A DNA stretch of 64,000 nucleotides from CAZMPJ01 sp964568455 (GCA_964568455.1 CAZMPJ010000007.1:17616-81615); one strand, 5' to 3'. Shown: positions 22,341 through 31,287, counted from the stretch's first letter. The notes: generated by a model from the sequence alone, not told the origin. Made by a program: numbers and translations.

Positions 22341-24523
22341 ATTTTTATGATTTACCACAAACATTAGCAGCGGATATTAAAAAATATGATGAATTAGTTA
22401 AAGGTTATAAAGATAAAACTGTTGATAAAGTAAAATTTAAAGCCTTTCGAGTCCCAATGGGAGTTTATGAACAGCGGGAATCAGAAACCTATATGTGCCG
22501 AGTCCGTTTACCGGGTGGCGCGATTACTCCTACTCAATTGATTGCAGTGGCCGCGGTGGCTAAAAAATATTCTGACCGGCCGCTTCATTTTACCACTCGC
22601 CAAGAAGTGCAAATCCACCATTTAAAGCTTGAAAATACGGTTAAGATTATGCAAGAGCTTAAATTAGTTGGCTTATCTACTCGCGGGGGTGGGGGCAATA
22701 CTATCAGGAATATTATGGGAGCGGTTTCAGCTGGAGTGGATCAAGCAGAAGCTTTTGACATCAGCCCTTATGTCCAGGCCTTAACCAGCAGAATGATTGC
22801 GGAAAAAGATTCCTGGTCGCTTCCTCGCAAATTAAAGATTGCTTTTTCCGGTAGTCCCCAGGATGAAGGGTTGGCCACTGTAAATGATTTAGGTTTTGTT
22901 GCCAAACTTGATCCAAAACTTGGCAAAGGTTTTGCTGTTTATATTGCTGGTGGCATGGGCAGTAAGCCTCAGCCAGGAATTTTGCTTTATCCTTTTGTGC
23001 CAGAAAAAGAAGTCTATAACATTGCTCGGGCAGTCAAGGTTTTATTTGATAAATATGGTAACCGAAAAAATAAAAACGCGGCTCGCATGAGATTTTTATT
23101 TAATAATTTGGGCAAAGAAGAATTTATTCGCCGTTTTAAAGAAGAATTAGAAAAGGTTAAAAAAGAAGGGGCTAAACCACTTTCAATTTTATCAATCCCA
23201 AAAGTAAAGACAGGGTTTTTAGAAATCCCTCTCTTTTTAGGTGACCTATCTCCTGAAAAAGCTAAGTTATTGGGAAACAGTCTAAAAGAGTATGGAGAAG
23301 ATATAGTGAGGGCGGCTACAACCCAAAACCTCTTATTAAGGAATATTGATCCCTCAAAAATAACTGAACTAAAAGCTGGCTTGCAAGAGCAGGGGATATT
23401 AGAAAAACTGCATCCAGTGGTGGCAAAAGCTGCTGCTTGCGCTGGCGCTAGTACCTGTCGTTTAGGAATTTGTCTTTCAAGGGGATTGCTTGAGGCAATT
23501 AAAGATCAATTTGAAAAAGATAAGCTTAAGTCTGAAAAGTTGGAAGATATAGCCTTAAAAGTATCTGGCTGTCCTAATAGCTGTGGTCATCATCCTATTG
23601 CTGATATTGGGTTTTATGGGGTGGTAAAAAGACAGCATAACCGTTTGGTTCCTAGTTATACTTTAGTGGTTGGGGCAGTGGTGGAAGAGGGAAAAACAAA
23701 GCTAGCGGAAAAAATCGGGGTTTTACCAGCCAAAAATATACCTTTTTTCCTGTCCGAGTTTCTAAAGTATGTTCAGCAGACAAGGAAAAAAGAAGAGAGC
23801 TTTGCTCAATATTTAAATCGGGTAGGACGCGATGAGATTGATAAATTACTGGAGAAATATTCTTTGGTGCCTGATTTTAACAAAGATAAAAATTATTATT
23901 ATGATTGGTCGGCAACCGAGATTTTTTCTTTAGCGGGTAAAGCGCAAGGAGAGTGTTCTGCTGGTATATATGATTTAATTGATTGGGATTTTTCTAATAT
24001 TAAAGACGGTTTAACGAAGAAAAATGCTCGTTCAGTTGTTCTAGCGGCTAGCCGTGCCTTGTTGGTTACCAAAGGCTTGGAGCCTAAGAGTGAAAGGGAG
24101 GCTGTGGAATTATTTAGAGATAATTTTATTGGCCGCCATCTTGAGATCAAATATAAGACTGTAATTGATAAGTATTTAAGTCAAAAGGATATTCTCCTTC
24201 AGGAGGCGCAAGGATTGAGTGAAGCAGTACGCCAACTTTATGATACAATGGATAATTCCTTAAAATTTCCAGAGTTAGAAAATGTAAAAGTAGAGCAAAA
24301 GGCGGGACAGTTTCGTGATTTCCGGGGAGTGGCCTGCCCAATGAATTTTGTTAAAACAAAGCTGGTGTTGGAAACAATGCAGCCAGGAGAAAAACTGGAA
24401 ATTTTGCTTGATGATGGTGAGCCAATCGATAATGTGCCTGGTTCTGTAAAAGCTGAAGGGCATAAAATATTAAAACAGGAGAAAAAAGATAATTACTGGA
24501 TGGTAGTTATTAAAAAAGTTTAA
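22337..24523 (+). CDS. Siroheme sulfite reductase fused to TusA domain
   Basis: 728 residues. The first ~550 are a nitrite/sulfite reductase hemoprotein: RVPMGVYEQRE, FTTRQEVQIHHL, TRGGGGNTIRNI, then the [4Fe-4S]-siroheme ligands C368/C374 (CAGASTC) and C412/C416 (CPNSC). A helical segment (about 545-650) follows, and the last ~75 residues form a TusA/SirA domain with the active-site region FRGVACPMNFVKTKLVLE and EILLDDGEPI. TusA carries persulfide, so the fusion can in principle pass reduced sulfur on a protein cysteine. The usual CPxP is CPMN here. Coupled by ATGA to the JAMM gene. Confidence 0.93.
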   Translation: MNFYDLPQTLAADIKKYDELVKGYKDKTVDKVKFKAFRVPMGVYEQRESETYMCRVRLPGGAITPTQLIAVAAVAKKYSDRPLHFTTRQEVQIHHLKLENTVKIMQELKLVGLSTRGGGGNTIRNIMGAVSAGVDQAEAFDISPYVQALTSRMIAEKDSWSLPRKLKIAFSGSPQDEGLATVNDLGFVAKLDPKLGKGFAVYIAGGMGSKPQPGILLYPFVPEKEVYNIARAVKVLFDKYGNRKNKNAARMRFLFNNLGKEEFIRRFKEELEKVKKEGAKPLSILSIPKVKTGFLEIPLFLGDLSPEKAKLLGNSLKEYGEDIVRAATTQNLLLRNIDPSKITELKAGLQEQGILEKLHPVVAKAAACAGASTCRLGICLSRGLLEAIKDQFEKDKLKSEKLEDIALKVSGCPNSCGHHPIADIGFYGVVKRQHNRLVPSYTLVVGAVVEEGKTKLAEKIGVLPAKNIPFFLSEFLKYVQQTRKKEESFAQYLNRVGRDEIDKLLEKYSLVPDFNKDKNYYYDWSATEIFSLAGKAQGECSAGIYDLIDWDFSNIKDGLTKKNARSVVLAASRALLVTKGLEPKSEREAVELFRDNFIGRHLEIKYKTVIDKYLSQKDILLQEAQGLSEAVRQLYDTMDNSLKFPELENVKVEQKAGQFRDFRGVACPMNFVKTKLVLETMQPGEKLEILLDDGEPIDNVPGSVKAEGHKILKQEKKDNYWMVVIKKV

Positions 24524-24526
24524 AAA

Positions 24527-25519
24527 ATGAAAGCATTATTATTACTTTCTGGAGGCTTAGACAGCCGTTTGGCAGCAAAATTGATGAAAGCGCAAGGGAT
24601 TGAAGTTTGCGCAATTAATTTTAAGACTTTATTTTGCAATTGCACTTCTAAGGGGAGCTGTAAATTAGAAGCACAAAAAGCGGCAGATGATGAAGGGATT
24701 GACATAAAAATCCTTAATATGACGCAGCCGTTTTTGGAAAAGATTAAACAGCCAAAGTATGGCTATGGTTCTGGCATAAACCCTTGTCTTGACTGTCGTA
24801 TTCTCATGTATAGCAAGGCTAAAGAATACATGCAAGAAGTTGGGGCATCTTTTATTGTAACCGGAGAAGTTTTAGGACAGCGGCCAATGTCACAAAGATT
24901 AGAGGCTATTCGCATTATTGATCGAGATTCCGGGTTAGAAGGGTTGATCTTGCGGCCGTTGTCAGCGCAGCTTTTTGAACCGAGTATTCCAGAAAAAGAA
25001 GGCTGGGTTGACCGAGCTAAATTTCTTTCTATCAGTGGCCGGTCTAGAAAACCCCAGATTCAGCTGGCTAAAGAACTAGGACTATATGATTATCCTTGCC
25101 CAGCTGGTGGTTGTTTGCTGACTGAAGCTGAATTTGCTAAAAAAATGAGAGATTTGATGAAGCATGGAGATTTAACTTTAAATGAAGTTATGCTTTTAAA
25201 GTTAGGTAGACATTTTCGTATTGATGATAAAACTAAAGTAGTAGTGGGCAGAAATGATTTAGAAAACAAGCAAATATTAAATTTAGCTCAACCAGAGGAA
25301 TTATTGTTTGAACTTCATGAAAAAACTGGTCCGCTAACGCTTTTAAGAGGGGCAACGGGAGAGAAAGAGCAAGAAATTGCCGCTGGCCTGACTATTTATC
25401 ATAGTAAAAGCAAGGCTTTGCCAAAAGAATCTGTCAGAATGTTTAATCGAGCAAAAGAAGGCAAAATAATTGAAGTTAGTCCTCTTACCCCAGCGCAAGT
25501 CACAACCCTTCGAATTTAA
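24527..25519 (+). CDS. PP-loop thiolase-like protein (ThiI/MnmA-related)
   Basis: 330 residues. N-terminal PP-loop ATP site LLLSGGLDSRLAAKLM, with cysteine sets CNCTSKGSC (about 39), NPCLDC (about 90) and CPAGGCLLTEAEFAKK (about 193); a C-terminal domain of about 120 residues follows. Proteins like this are annotated as tRNA 4-thiouridine or 2-thiouridine synthase-like, but MnmA itself is at 34920 and the THUMP domain of ThiI is absent. It lies 3 bases after the Sir-TusA gene, so sulfur transfer from that protein is plausible. Exact substrate unknown. Confidence 0.75.
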   Translation: MKALLLLSGGLDSRLAAKLMKAQGIEVCAINFKTLFCNCTSKGSCKLEAQKAADDEGIDIKILNMTQPFLEKIKQPKYGYGSGINPCLDCRILMYSKAKEYMQEVGASFIVTGEVLGQRPMSQRLEAIRIIDRDSGLEGLILRPLSAQLFEPSIPEKEGWVDRAKFLSISGRSRKPQIQLAKELGLYDYPCPAGGCLLTEAEFAKKMRDLMKHGDLTLNEVMLLKLGRHFRIDDKTKVVVGRNDLENKQILNLAQPEELLFELHEKTGPLTLLRGATGEKEQEIAAGLTIYHSKSKALPKESVRMFNRAKEGKIIEVSPLTPAQVTTLRI

Positions 25520-25540
25520 GTTTTATCTTCTAATCGTTAC

Positions 25541-25549
25541 TGGTATAAT
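25541..25549 (+). promoter_or_regulatory. Extended -10 promoter for metYXW
   Basis: TGGTATAAT in the 50-base gap before metY fits the extended -10 consensus. Transcription would begin near 25556, leaving a leader of about 14 bases that still includes the ribosome site (AAAAGGAG, 25556-25563). It would allow metYXW to be expressed apart from the upstream sulfur block. No convincing -35 is seen. Confidence 0.5.
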
Positions 25550-25569
25550 AAACCAAAAGGAGAATATTA

Positions 25570-26841
25570 ATGAAAGACGAAACAAAACTATTACACGCAG
25601 GACAAGAAGCAGATCCCACTACCGGTTCAAGGGCGGTTCCGATTTACCAAACCACTTCGTATACTTTTAAAGATACCGAGCATGCGGCCAGTCTTTTTGC
25701 TTTAAAAGAGTTTGGTAATATCTATACCCGGCTGATGAACCCGACTACTGATGTTTTTGAAAAAAGGGTTGCTGAGCTAGAGGGTGGAGCAGCTGCTTTA
25801 GCGGTTGCATCAGGACAATCTGCTATAACTATTTCTATTTTAAATATTGCACAAAATGGAGATGAAATTGTTTCAGCTGACAATTTATATGGCGGAACCT
25901 ATACTTTATTTAATAATACTTTTAAAAAGTTTGGCATTAAAGTTAAGTTTGTTGATTCTTCTAAAGTGGAAAATTTTAAAGCAGCGATAACCGATAAAAC
26001 CAAGGCTATTTATGCCGAAAGTATTGGCAATCCTAAATTAAATGTTACTGATCTGGAAAAATTGGCTAAAATTGCCCACGACGCTGGGATTCCATTAATT
26101 CTAGATAACACGGTTACTCCTTATCTATTAAAACCAATAGATCATGGAGTAGACATTGTAGTTTATTCAGCTACAAAATTTATTGGCGGACACGGTACCT
26201 CGATTGGTGGGGTGATTGTTGATTCTGGAAAGTTTAATTGGGAAAATGGTAAGTTCCCATTAATTACTGATCCAGACCCAAGTTATCATAATCTTAAATT
26301 TGTTGATGCTCTGCGGCCGATGGGAAATATTGCTTATATTATTAAAGCGAGAGTAATACTTTTGAGAGACTTGGGCCCAGCAGTTTCGCCATTTAACTCT
26401 TTTCTGTTTTTACAAGGACTTGAAACTTTACATTTAAGAATTGTCAGGCATTCTGAAAACGCTTTAAAAGTTGCGCAATTTTTAGAAAAACACCCTAAAG
26501 TTTCTTGGGTTAATTATCCAGGATTGGCTTCAAGTCCAGAAAAAAAACTGGTAGATAAATATTTAAAACGAGGAGCAGGAGCAATTGTTGGTTTTGGTAT
26601 TAAAGGTGGCTTGGAAGCAGGAAAGAAATTCATAAATAATACTAAGTTATTATCGCATTTAGCCAATATTGGCGATGCGAAGAGCTTGGTAATCCATCCA
26701 GCTTCAACTACTCACCAGCAGCTGTCGCCTGAACAACAAACAGCAACCGGAGTAACCCCAGACTATATCAGACTTTCTATTGGCATTGAAAATGTAGATG
26801 ATATAATATCGGATATCAAGCAAGCGCTTGATAAAGTATGA
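25570..26841 (+). CDS. metY: O-acetylhomoserine sulfhydrylase
   Basis: 423 residues, the standard MetY length. Markers: ETKLLHAGQEADPTTGSRA, VPIYQTTSYTFKDTEHAA, GNIYTRLMNPT, AVASGQSAITISI, YAESIGNPKLNV, and the PLP lysine in VVYSATKFIGGHGTSIGG. It makes homocysteine from O-acetylhomoserine and sulfide or a sulfur carrier. ATG lies 6 bases after AAAAGGAG. Followed by metX with a 4-base overlap. Confidence 0.96.
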   Translation: MKDETKLLHAGQEADPTTGSRAVPIYQTTSYTFKDTEHAASLFALKEFGNIYTRLMNPTTDVFEKRVAELEGGAAALAVASGQSAITISILNIAQNGDEIVSADNLYGGTYTLFNNTFKKFGIKVKFVDSSKVENFKAAITDKTKAIYAESIGNPKLNVTDLEKLAKIAHDAGIPLILDNTVTPYLLKPIDHGVDIVVYSATKFIGGHGTSIGGVIVDSGKFNWENGKFPLITDPDPSYHNLKFVDALRPMGNIAYIIKARVILLRDLGPAVSPFNSFLFLQGLETLHLRIVRHSENALKVAQFLEKHPKVSWVNYPGLASSPEKKLVDKYLKRGAGAIVGFGIKGGLEAGKKFINNTKLLSHLANIGDAKSLVIHPASTTHQQLSPEQQTATGVTPDYIRLSIGIENVDDIISDIKQALDKV

Positions 26842-27941
26842 TTGTAAAAACTCAAAATTATACATTTGATGAACTGACGCTAGAAAGCGGCGAGAAATTT
26901 GGGCCGATTACCCTGGCTTATGAAACTTATGGCAAGTTGAGTGAGTCAAAAAACAACGCCATCCTGATTTTCCATTCTCTTTCTGGTGATGCTCATGTTG
27001 CGGGTAAACATTCTGAATCTGATAAAAAGCCGGGGTGGTGGGATAACATGGTGGGGCCGGGTAAAGCTTTTGATACTGATAAATATTTTGTGCTTTGTAT
27101 TAATATTTTTGGTGGCTGCCAGGGTTCAACTGGTCCTTCTTCTATAAATTCAAAAACCAATAAACCTTACGGAATTAATTTTCCCATGATTACTATGAAA
27201 GATATGGTTGCTGCCCAAGTTAAACTGCTTGATCATTTGGGCATTGATTCAGTTTTAGCGGCAACCGGTGGTTCCATGGGTGGTATGTTGGCTTTACAGT
27301 TTGCGGTCAGCTTTCCCAATAGAGTGCGCAATATTATTCCTATTGCTACTTCTGCTCGGACATCTGCCCAAAATATTGCTTTTAACGAAGTAGGCAGAAA
27401 AGCTATTATTCATGATTCAAATTGGAGCAATGGCGACTATTATGGCAAGAATCCACCTAATAATGGCTTAGCTATTGCCAGAATGATCGGTCACATTACC
27501 TATTTAAGTGATGAATCCATGCGCCAGAAATTTGGTAGAAAATTAAGGGATGGTAAAAGTTTTGAACTGGATTTTAATGATACTCGTTTTGAAGTGGAAA
27601 GTTATTTAAAATATAAAGGTACCAGTTTTACCGAGCGTTTTGATGCTAACAGTTATTTGTATATTACCAAAGCAATTGATATTTTTGATTTATCTCAGCA
27701 GGGCAATGGTTCTTTGACCACTGCTTTTTCAAAATGTAAATCAAGATTTTTAATTATATATTTTGGGTCTGACTGGTTGTTCCCAGAATACCAATCATTG
27801 GAAACAGTTGATGCTTTAAAAGATAATGATTTAAATGTTTCTTACCGGGTAATTAATTCAACTTATGGGCATGATGCTTTTCTTTTAGAAATAGAAGGTA
27901 TGACTGAGGCGATCAGAAACTTTCTTGAAGGGGCCAAATGA
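26838..27941 (+). CDS. metX: Homoserine O-acetyltransferase
   Basis: 367 residues of alpha/beta-hydrolase fold. Markers: GPITLAYETYGKL, LIFHSLSGDAHVAG, GWWDNMVGPGKAFDTD, CINIFGGCQGSTGPSS, the nucleophile elbow GGSMGGMLALQF, the acid in FGSDWLFP, and the histidine in YGHDAFLLE. It acetylates homoserine to feed MetY. ATGA overlaps on both sides tie it to metY and metW. Confidence 0.96.
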   Translation: MIVKTQNYTFDELTLESGEKFGPITLAYETYGKLSESKNNAILIFHSLSGDAHVAGKHSESDKKPGWWDNMVGPGKAFDTDKYFVLCINIFGGCQGSTGPSSINSKTNKPYGINFPMITMKDMVAAQVKLLDHLGIDSVLAATGGSMGGMLALQFAVSFPNRVRNIIPIATSARTSAQNIAFNEVGRKAIIHDSNWSNGDYYGKNPPNNGLAIARMIGHITYLSDESMRQKFGRKLRDGKSFELDFNDTRFEVESYLKYKGTSFTERFDANSYLYITKAIDIFDLSQQGNGSLTTAFSKCKSRFLIIYFGSDWLFPEYQSLETVDALKDNDLNVSYRVINSTYGHDAFLLEIEGMTEAIRNFLEGAK

Positions 27942-28528
27942 AGATAGATCATAAAATTATAGCGGACTTGATTCAAGATGGCTCAAAGGTCTTAGACCTT
28001 GGTTGTGGCGATGGAAGCTTGCTGGAATCTTTAATTAAAAATAAAAATGTTACTGGCATGGGAGTGGATAATTGGCCGGAAGGTTTAAATGAATCCATGA
28101 GCAAGGGGTTGCCGGTAATGCAGTTTGACTTAAATAAAGGGTTACAAACGTTTAAAGACCAGTCTTTTGATTATGTGGTCTTAAACATGACTTTGCAGGC
28201 CATGAATCGGCCAGACCAAGTAATTAAAGAGATGATCAGGGTAGGTAAAAAAGCGATTGTAGGCTTTCCAAACTTTGGCCATTATAAATTAGTTTTGCGA
28301 ATGCTTTTTAGTGGTAGGATGCCTAAGACCAAAACCTTGCCTTATGAATGGTATAACAGCCCTAATATCAGGCTAATGACTATTCAGGATTTTAGACAGC
28401 TTTGTGTTGACACTAATCTAAAGATATTAAAACAAACCTTTTTAAATGAAAATGGAAAACAGATTTCAGGCCATTTAATGAGGTGGCGAGCTTCGGAAGG
28501 TATATTCCTGCTTGAGAGTGCAAGTTAA
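27938..28528 (+). CDS. metW: MetW-like methyltransferase-fold protein
   Basis: 196 residues. Class-I methyltransferase fold with VLDLGCGDGSLLESL, FDLNKGLQTFKDQSFDYVV, LNMTLQAMNRPDQVIKEMIRVG and the MetW-typical FPNFGHYKLVLRMLFSGRMP followed by PYEWYNSPNI. MetW is encoded beside MetX in many bacteria and is needed for its full activity. Overlaps metX by ATGA. Last gene of the sulfur block. Confidence 0.95.
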   Translation: MKIDHKIIADLIQDGSKVLDLGCGDGSLLESLIKNKNVTGMGVDNWPEGLNESMSKGLPVMQFDLNKGLQTFKDQSFDYVVLNMTLQAMNRPDQVIKEMIRVGKKAIVGFPNFGHYKLVLRMLFSGRMPKTKTLPYEWYNSPNIRLMTIQDFRQLCVDTNLKILKQTFLNENGKQISGHLMRWRASEGIFLLESAS

Positions 28529-28565
28529 CCTCTATTTAACCCGATAATATATATAGAGATTGCTT

Positions 28566-28988
28566 ATGAAAGCAACAAAATTTATTATCTTAATAATGAT
28601 CGCTTTTACCCTGCTTTTTGTGCCTTGTAGCGCCAAAAACAGCGGTTACCGCTTGGTCTATTCTGGTAAAGTTACCATGACTGCTTATAACTCACTTGAA
28701 AACCAAACCGACAGTACCCCTTGGATAACCGCAGCTGGAACCAGATGTAGAGAAGGGGTTATTGCTTCAAACTTCTTGCCCATGGGAACCAAGGTAATGA
28801 TTGAAGGTTTTGGAGACCGGATGTTTGTGGTAGAAGACCGCATGAACCGCAGGTATAAAAATCGCATTGATATTTGGTTTAGATCTTACGGTGATGCCAT
28901 TAAATTCGGCCGCCGAACGCTTAAGTTTTATGTAGTAGAAGAAGTAAAACCAACCAAGCTTAATCTTGCCTCTCTCTTTAATATCTAG
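28566..28988 (+). CDS. Secreted 3D-domain (RlpA-like) protein
   Basis: About 140 residues from the ATG at 28566 (a TTG two codons upstream is less likely). Signal peptide of about 25 residues (KFIILIMIAFTLLFVPCSA). The rest is a 3D domain, a double-psi barrel related to lytic-transglycosylase domains: VTMTAYNSL, TAAGTRCREGVIAS, LPMGTKVMIEGF, then VVEDRMN and RIDIWF with the conserved aspartates. It probably acts on peptidoglycan in the periplasm. It stands alone between metW and larE; GATAAT (28543-28548) may be its -10. Confidence 0.85.
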   Translation: MKATKFIILIMIAFTLLFVPCSAKNSGYRLVYSGKVTMTAYNSLENQTDSTPWITAAGTRCREGVIASNFLPMGTKVMIEGFGDRMFVVEDRMNRRYKNRIDIWFRSYGDAIKFGRRTLKFYVVEEVKPTKLNLASLFNI

Positions 28989-29002
28989 TATTATCTAGAT
29001 AT
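28981..29002 (+). promoter_or_regulatory. Inverted repeat at larE start
   Basis: ATATCTAG (28981-28988), spacer TATTAT, CTAGATAT (28995-29002): a perfect 8-base inverted repeat running from the stop codon of the 3D-domain gene to the first two bases of the larE ATG. The spacer TATTAT resembles a -10 and ends 6 bases before the ATG, so larE may be leaderless and its promoter may lie inside an operator. Confidence 0.4.
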
Positions 29003-29777
29003 GCTCTCTAAGTTAAAACAAAAACTTCAACAGCTAAAAAGCGTGCTGATTGCCTTTTCAGGCGGAGTGGACAGTACTTTTTTGCTTAAGGTTGCTCAAG
29101 ATACTTTAGGTGATAATGTCTTAGCGGTTATTGCCAAATCCCCAACTTTTCCTCAGGATGAAGTTGATTTTGCCCAAAAGTTTTGCGAAGAAAACCAAAT
29201 TAAATATCAAATTATTGAGACTGATGAGTTTAAAGATGAAAATTTTATTCAAAACAGTAAAGACCGCTGTTATTATTGTAAAAGTGAATTATTTTCAAGA
29301 TTGTTAGAGATTGCCAAAAAAGAAAAGATTCTTCATGTTCTCGATGGCTCAAATTATGATGATAAATCAGATTATCGACCAGGCAATCGGGCTAAAAAAG
29401 AATTAAACATCCAAAGCCCTTTAATGGACTTGGGTTTTACTAAGCAAATGATTCGTGATGAATCAAAAAAATTAGGGTTATCTACCTGGGAAAAACCTTC
29501 TTATGCTTGTTTATCTTCAAGAATTCCTTATGGCACTCGTATTACACAAGAAATATTGAATAAAGTTGAAGCAGGGGAAAAGTTTCTTAAGAATTTAGGC
29601 TTTAAACAATTGCGAGTGCGCCATCATGGCAACTTAGTGCGGATTGAACTGGAAAAACCAGTTTTATCAGAAGAACTCATGGATCAGATTTATAATGAAT
29701 TTAAAAGGCTAGGCTATATCTACGTTACTCTTGATCTCAAAGGCTACCGCACTGGCAGTATGAATGAAATTTTATAA
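29001..29777 (+). CDS. larE: LarE-type sacrificial sulfur transferase
   Basis: 258 residues. PP-loop AFSGGVDSTFLLK at residues 18-30, DRCYYCKSELF near 90, LDGSNYDD near 115, and C170 in KPSYACLSSRIPYGTR, the place of the cysteine that LarE gives up as sulfur donor. LarE thiolates the nicotinate precursor of the nickel-pincer cofactor. The partner genes larB and larC are not in this window, so its target here is open. No ribosome site; probable leaderless start. Confidence 0.9.
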   Translation: MLSKLKQKLQQLKSVLIAFSGGVDSTFLLKVAQDTLGDNVLAVIAKSPTFPQDEVDFAQKFCEENQIKYQIIETDEFKDENFIQNSKDRCYYCKSELFSRLLEIAKKEKILHVLDGSNYDDKSDYRPGNRAKKELNIQSPLMDLGFTKQMIRDESKKLGLSTWEKPSYACLSSRIPYGTRITQEILNKVEAGEKFLKNLGFKQLRVRHHGNLVRIELEKPVLSEELMDQIYNEFKRLGYIYVTLDLKGYRTGSMNEIL

Positions 29778-29799
29778 ATAATCTGCCGATATATAAGTG

Positions 29800-31287
29800 A
29801 TGGTAAATCCAGTTTTTATTGCTAATCGTGGTCCGATTGCGTATAAAGCTATGCGGGCTTTGCATGGGTTGGGTGTGTCCAAAAAACAAGGTCCAATAAT
29901 GCCTTATACTGCCAAAGATATACCTTCAGCCGGTTTGCTGGGGATTCCCTGGTTTTCAAATCCCGACTTTCCTAGATGGGCTCGGCCAGTTTCTGATTAT
30001 TTAAATTTACAAGAGCTATTAGTTTTGGCGAAAACTTTTGAGGCCAAATCTCTTTATCCTGGTTTTGGTTTTTTTGCAGAAAATCCGCAAGCGGCTAAAG
30101 CTTGTGAAGAAAAGGGAATTACCTGGGTTGGGCCTTCTTCGGCGGTGTTAGAGTTGTGTGCTGATAAAGCTCGGGCTAAAAAACTAGCTTTTGCTTTGGG
30201 TGTACCGGTAATCCCAGGAACATTTGAACCAGTTAGGCTAGAGAATGCTTTGCAAGAGGCTGCGCGAATAGGTTATCCTGTGCGAATAAAATCAATTAGC
30301 GCTGGAGGAGGAAGAGGACAGGCTGTGGTGAGTGAGCCTGGACAGCTTAAAGAAGCAATGCAAAGAATAGCAACAATGTCACAGAAATTAACTGGAGATG
30401 ATCGAGTAATTTTAGAAAAGCATTTAGAGCCTACTCGTCATATTGAAGTGCAATTTATAAGTGATGGAGATAAGGTTTTACACTTTGGTGCACGTAATTG
30501 CAGTATTCAAATTCCTGGCCGTTATCAGAAGTTAATGGAAAAAGCAGTTTATCCAGGACAAAGTGGATTATCAGAAAAAGAAAGTCAGTTAATTCAAAAT
30601 ATAATTGATGTGGCTGTAAAATTTGTTAAAGGTGTTAATTATCGCGGAGTGGGTACTTTTGAGGTTTTGGTGGACAAGGAAAATAATTTTTATTTCATGG
30701 AAGTAAATCCTCGCATTCAAGTAGAGCATCCGGTTACGGAAATGGTGGCAAGAGTCAAAGGCAAAGAAATTGATTTAATTGAAGAACAATTTAAATTAGC
30801 TGCGGGTTTATCTTTAGATTATGATCAAACTGATATTACTTTTGTAGGACATTCAATTCAAGCGCGTATTATAGCGATGGATTTTGATACTTTTATGCCT
30901 TTTGCAACTAGATTAAAGTGTTATAAACCCCCTCAATTAATTCCAGGTAAAGTACGACTGGAAGATGGAGGATTAAGTTATCTTTTTGGGGAACGAGGTT
31001 TTCGTGGAGAATATCCAATTAGCATGGAATATGATCCAATGTTTGCTCAGCTGATTGTCTGGAATGAAGATAGGTTGGGAGCCATGAGTGAATTGAGCAA
31101 AGCATTAATTAATTATCGTTTAAGAGGGAAGGTAAAAACTTCTATCCCTTTTATTTATGGTTTATTGCACAATAGTTTATATGGATTAGGAGACGAGCAT
31201 ATTTTTACTGATTTTACAGCCAAGGAAGCGGATATAATCAGGGCTATTGGTACTAATATGGCCGACAGAGAATACCGTGAGATATAA
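29800..31287 (+). CDS. Biotin carboxylase, divergent
   Basis: About 495 residues from ATG 29800 (GTG 29797 is the alternative). ATP-grasp biotin carboxylase: FIANRGPIAYKAMRAL, SLYPGFGFFAENPQ, GITWVGPSSAVL, the glycine-rich loop SISAGGGRGQ, RHIEVQFISDGD, and the catalytic FMEVNPRIQVEHPVTEMVA. Deviations from standard AccC include NCSIQIPGRYQKLMEKA where CSIQRRHQKLIEEAP is usual. No biotin carboxyl carrier or carboxyltransferase gene is adjacent, so it could serve acetyl-CoA carboxylase or another biotin enzyme. Overlaps the next gene by 11 bases. Confidence 0.85.
   Translation: MVNPVFIANRGPIAYKAMRALHGLGVSKKQGPIMPYTAKDIPSAGLLGIPWFSNPDFPRWARPVSDYLNLQELLVLAKTFEAKSLYPGFGFFAENPQAAKACEEKGITWVGPSSAVLELCADKARAKKLAFALGVPVIPGTFEPVRLENALQEAARIGYPVRIKSISAGGGRGQAVVSEPGQLKEAMQRIATMSQKLTGDDRVILEKHLEPTRHIEVQFISDGDKVLHFGARNCSIQIPGRYQKLMEKAVYPGQSGLSEKESQLIQNIIDVAVKFVKGVNYRGVGTFEVLVDKENNFYFMEVNPRIQVEHPVTEMVARVKGKEIDLIEEQFKLAAGLSLDYDQTDITFVGHSIQARIIAMDFDTFMPFATRLKCYKPPQLIPGKVRLEDGGLSYLFGERGFRGEYPISMEYDPMFAQLIVWNEDRLGAMSELSKALINYRLRGKVKTSIPFIYGLLHNSLYGLGDEHIFTDFTAKEADIIRAIGTNMADREYREI

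Noticed and set aside
25520..25569. SAM riboswitch before metY
   Set aside because: The gap is only 50 bases and no SAM-box elements are seen.
29001..29777. NAD synthetase or GMP synthetase identity for the PP-loop protein
   Set aside because: KPSYACLSSRIPYG and the overall length fit LarE, not those enzymes.
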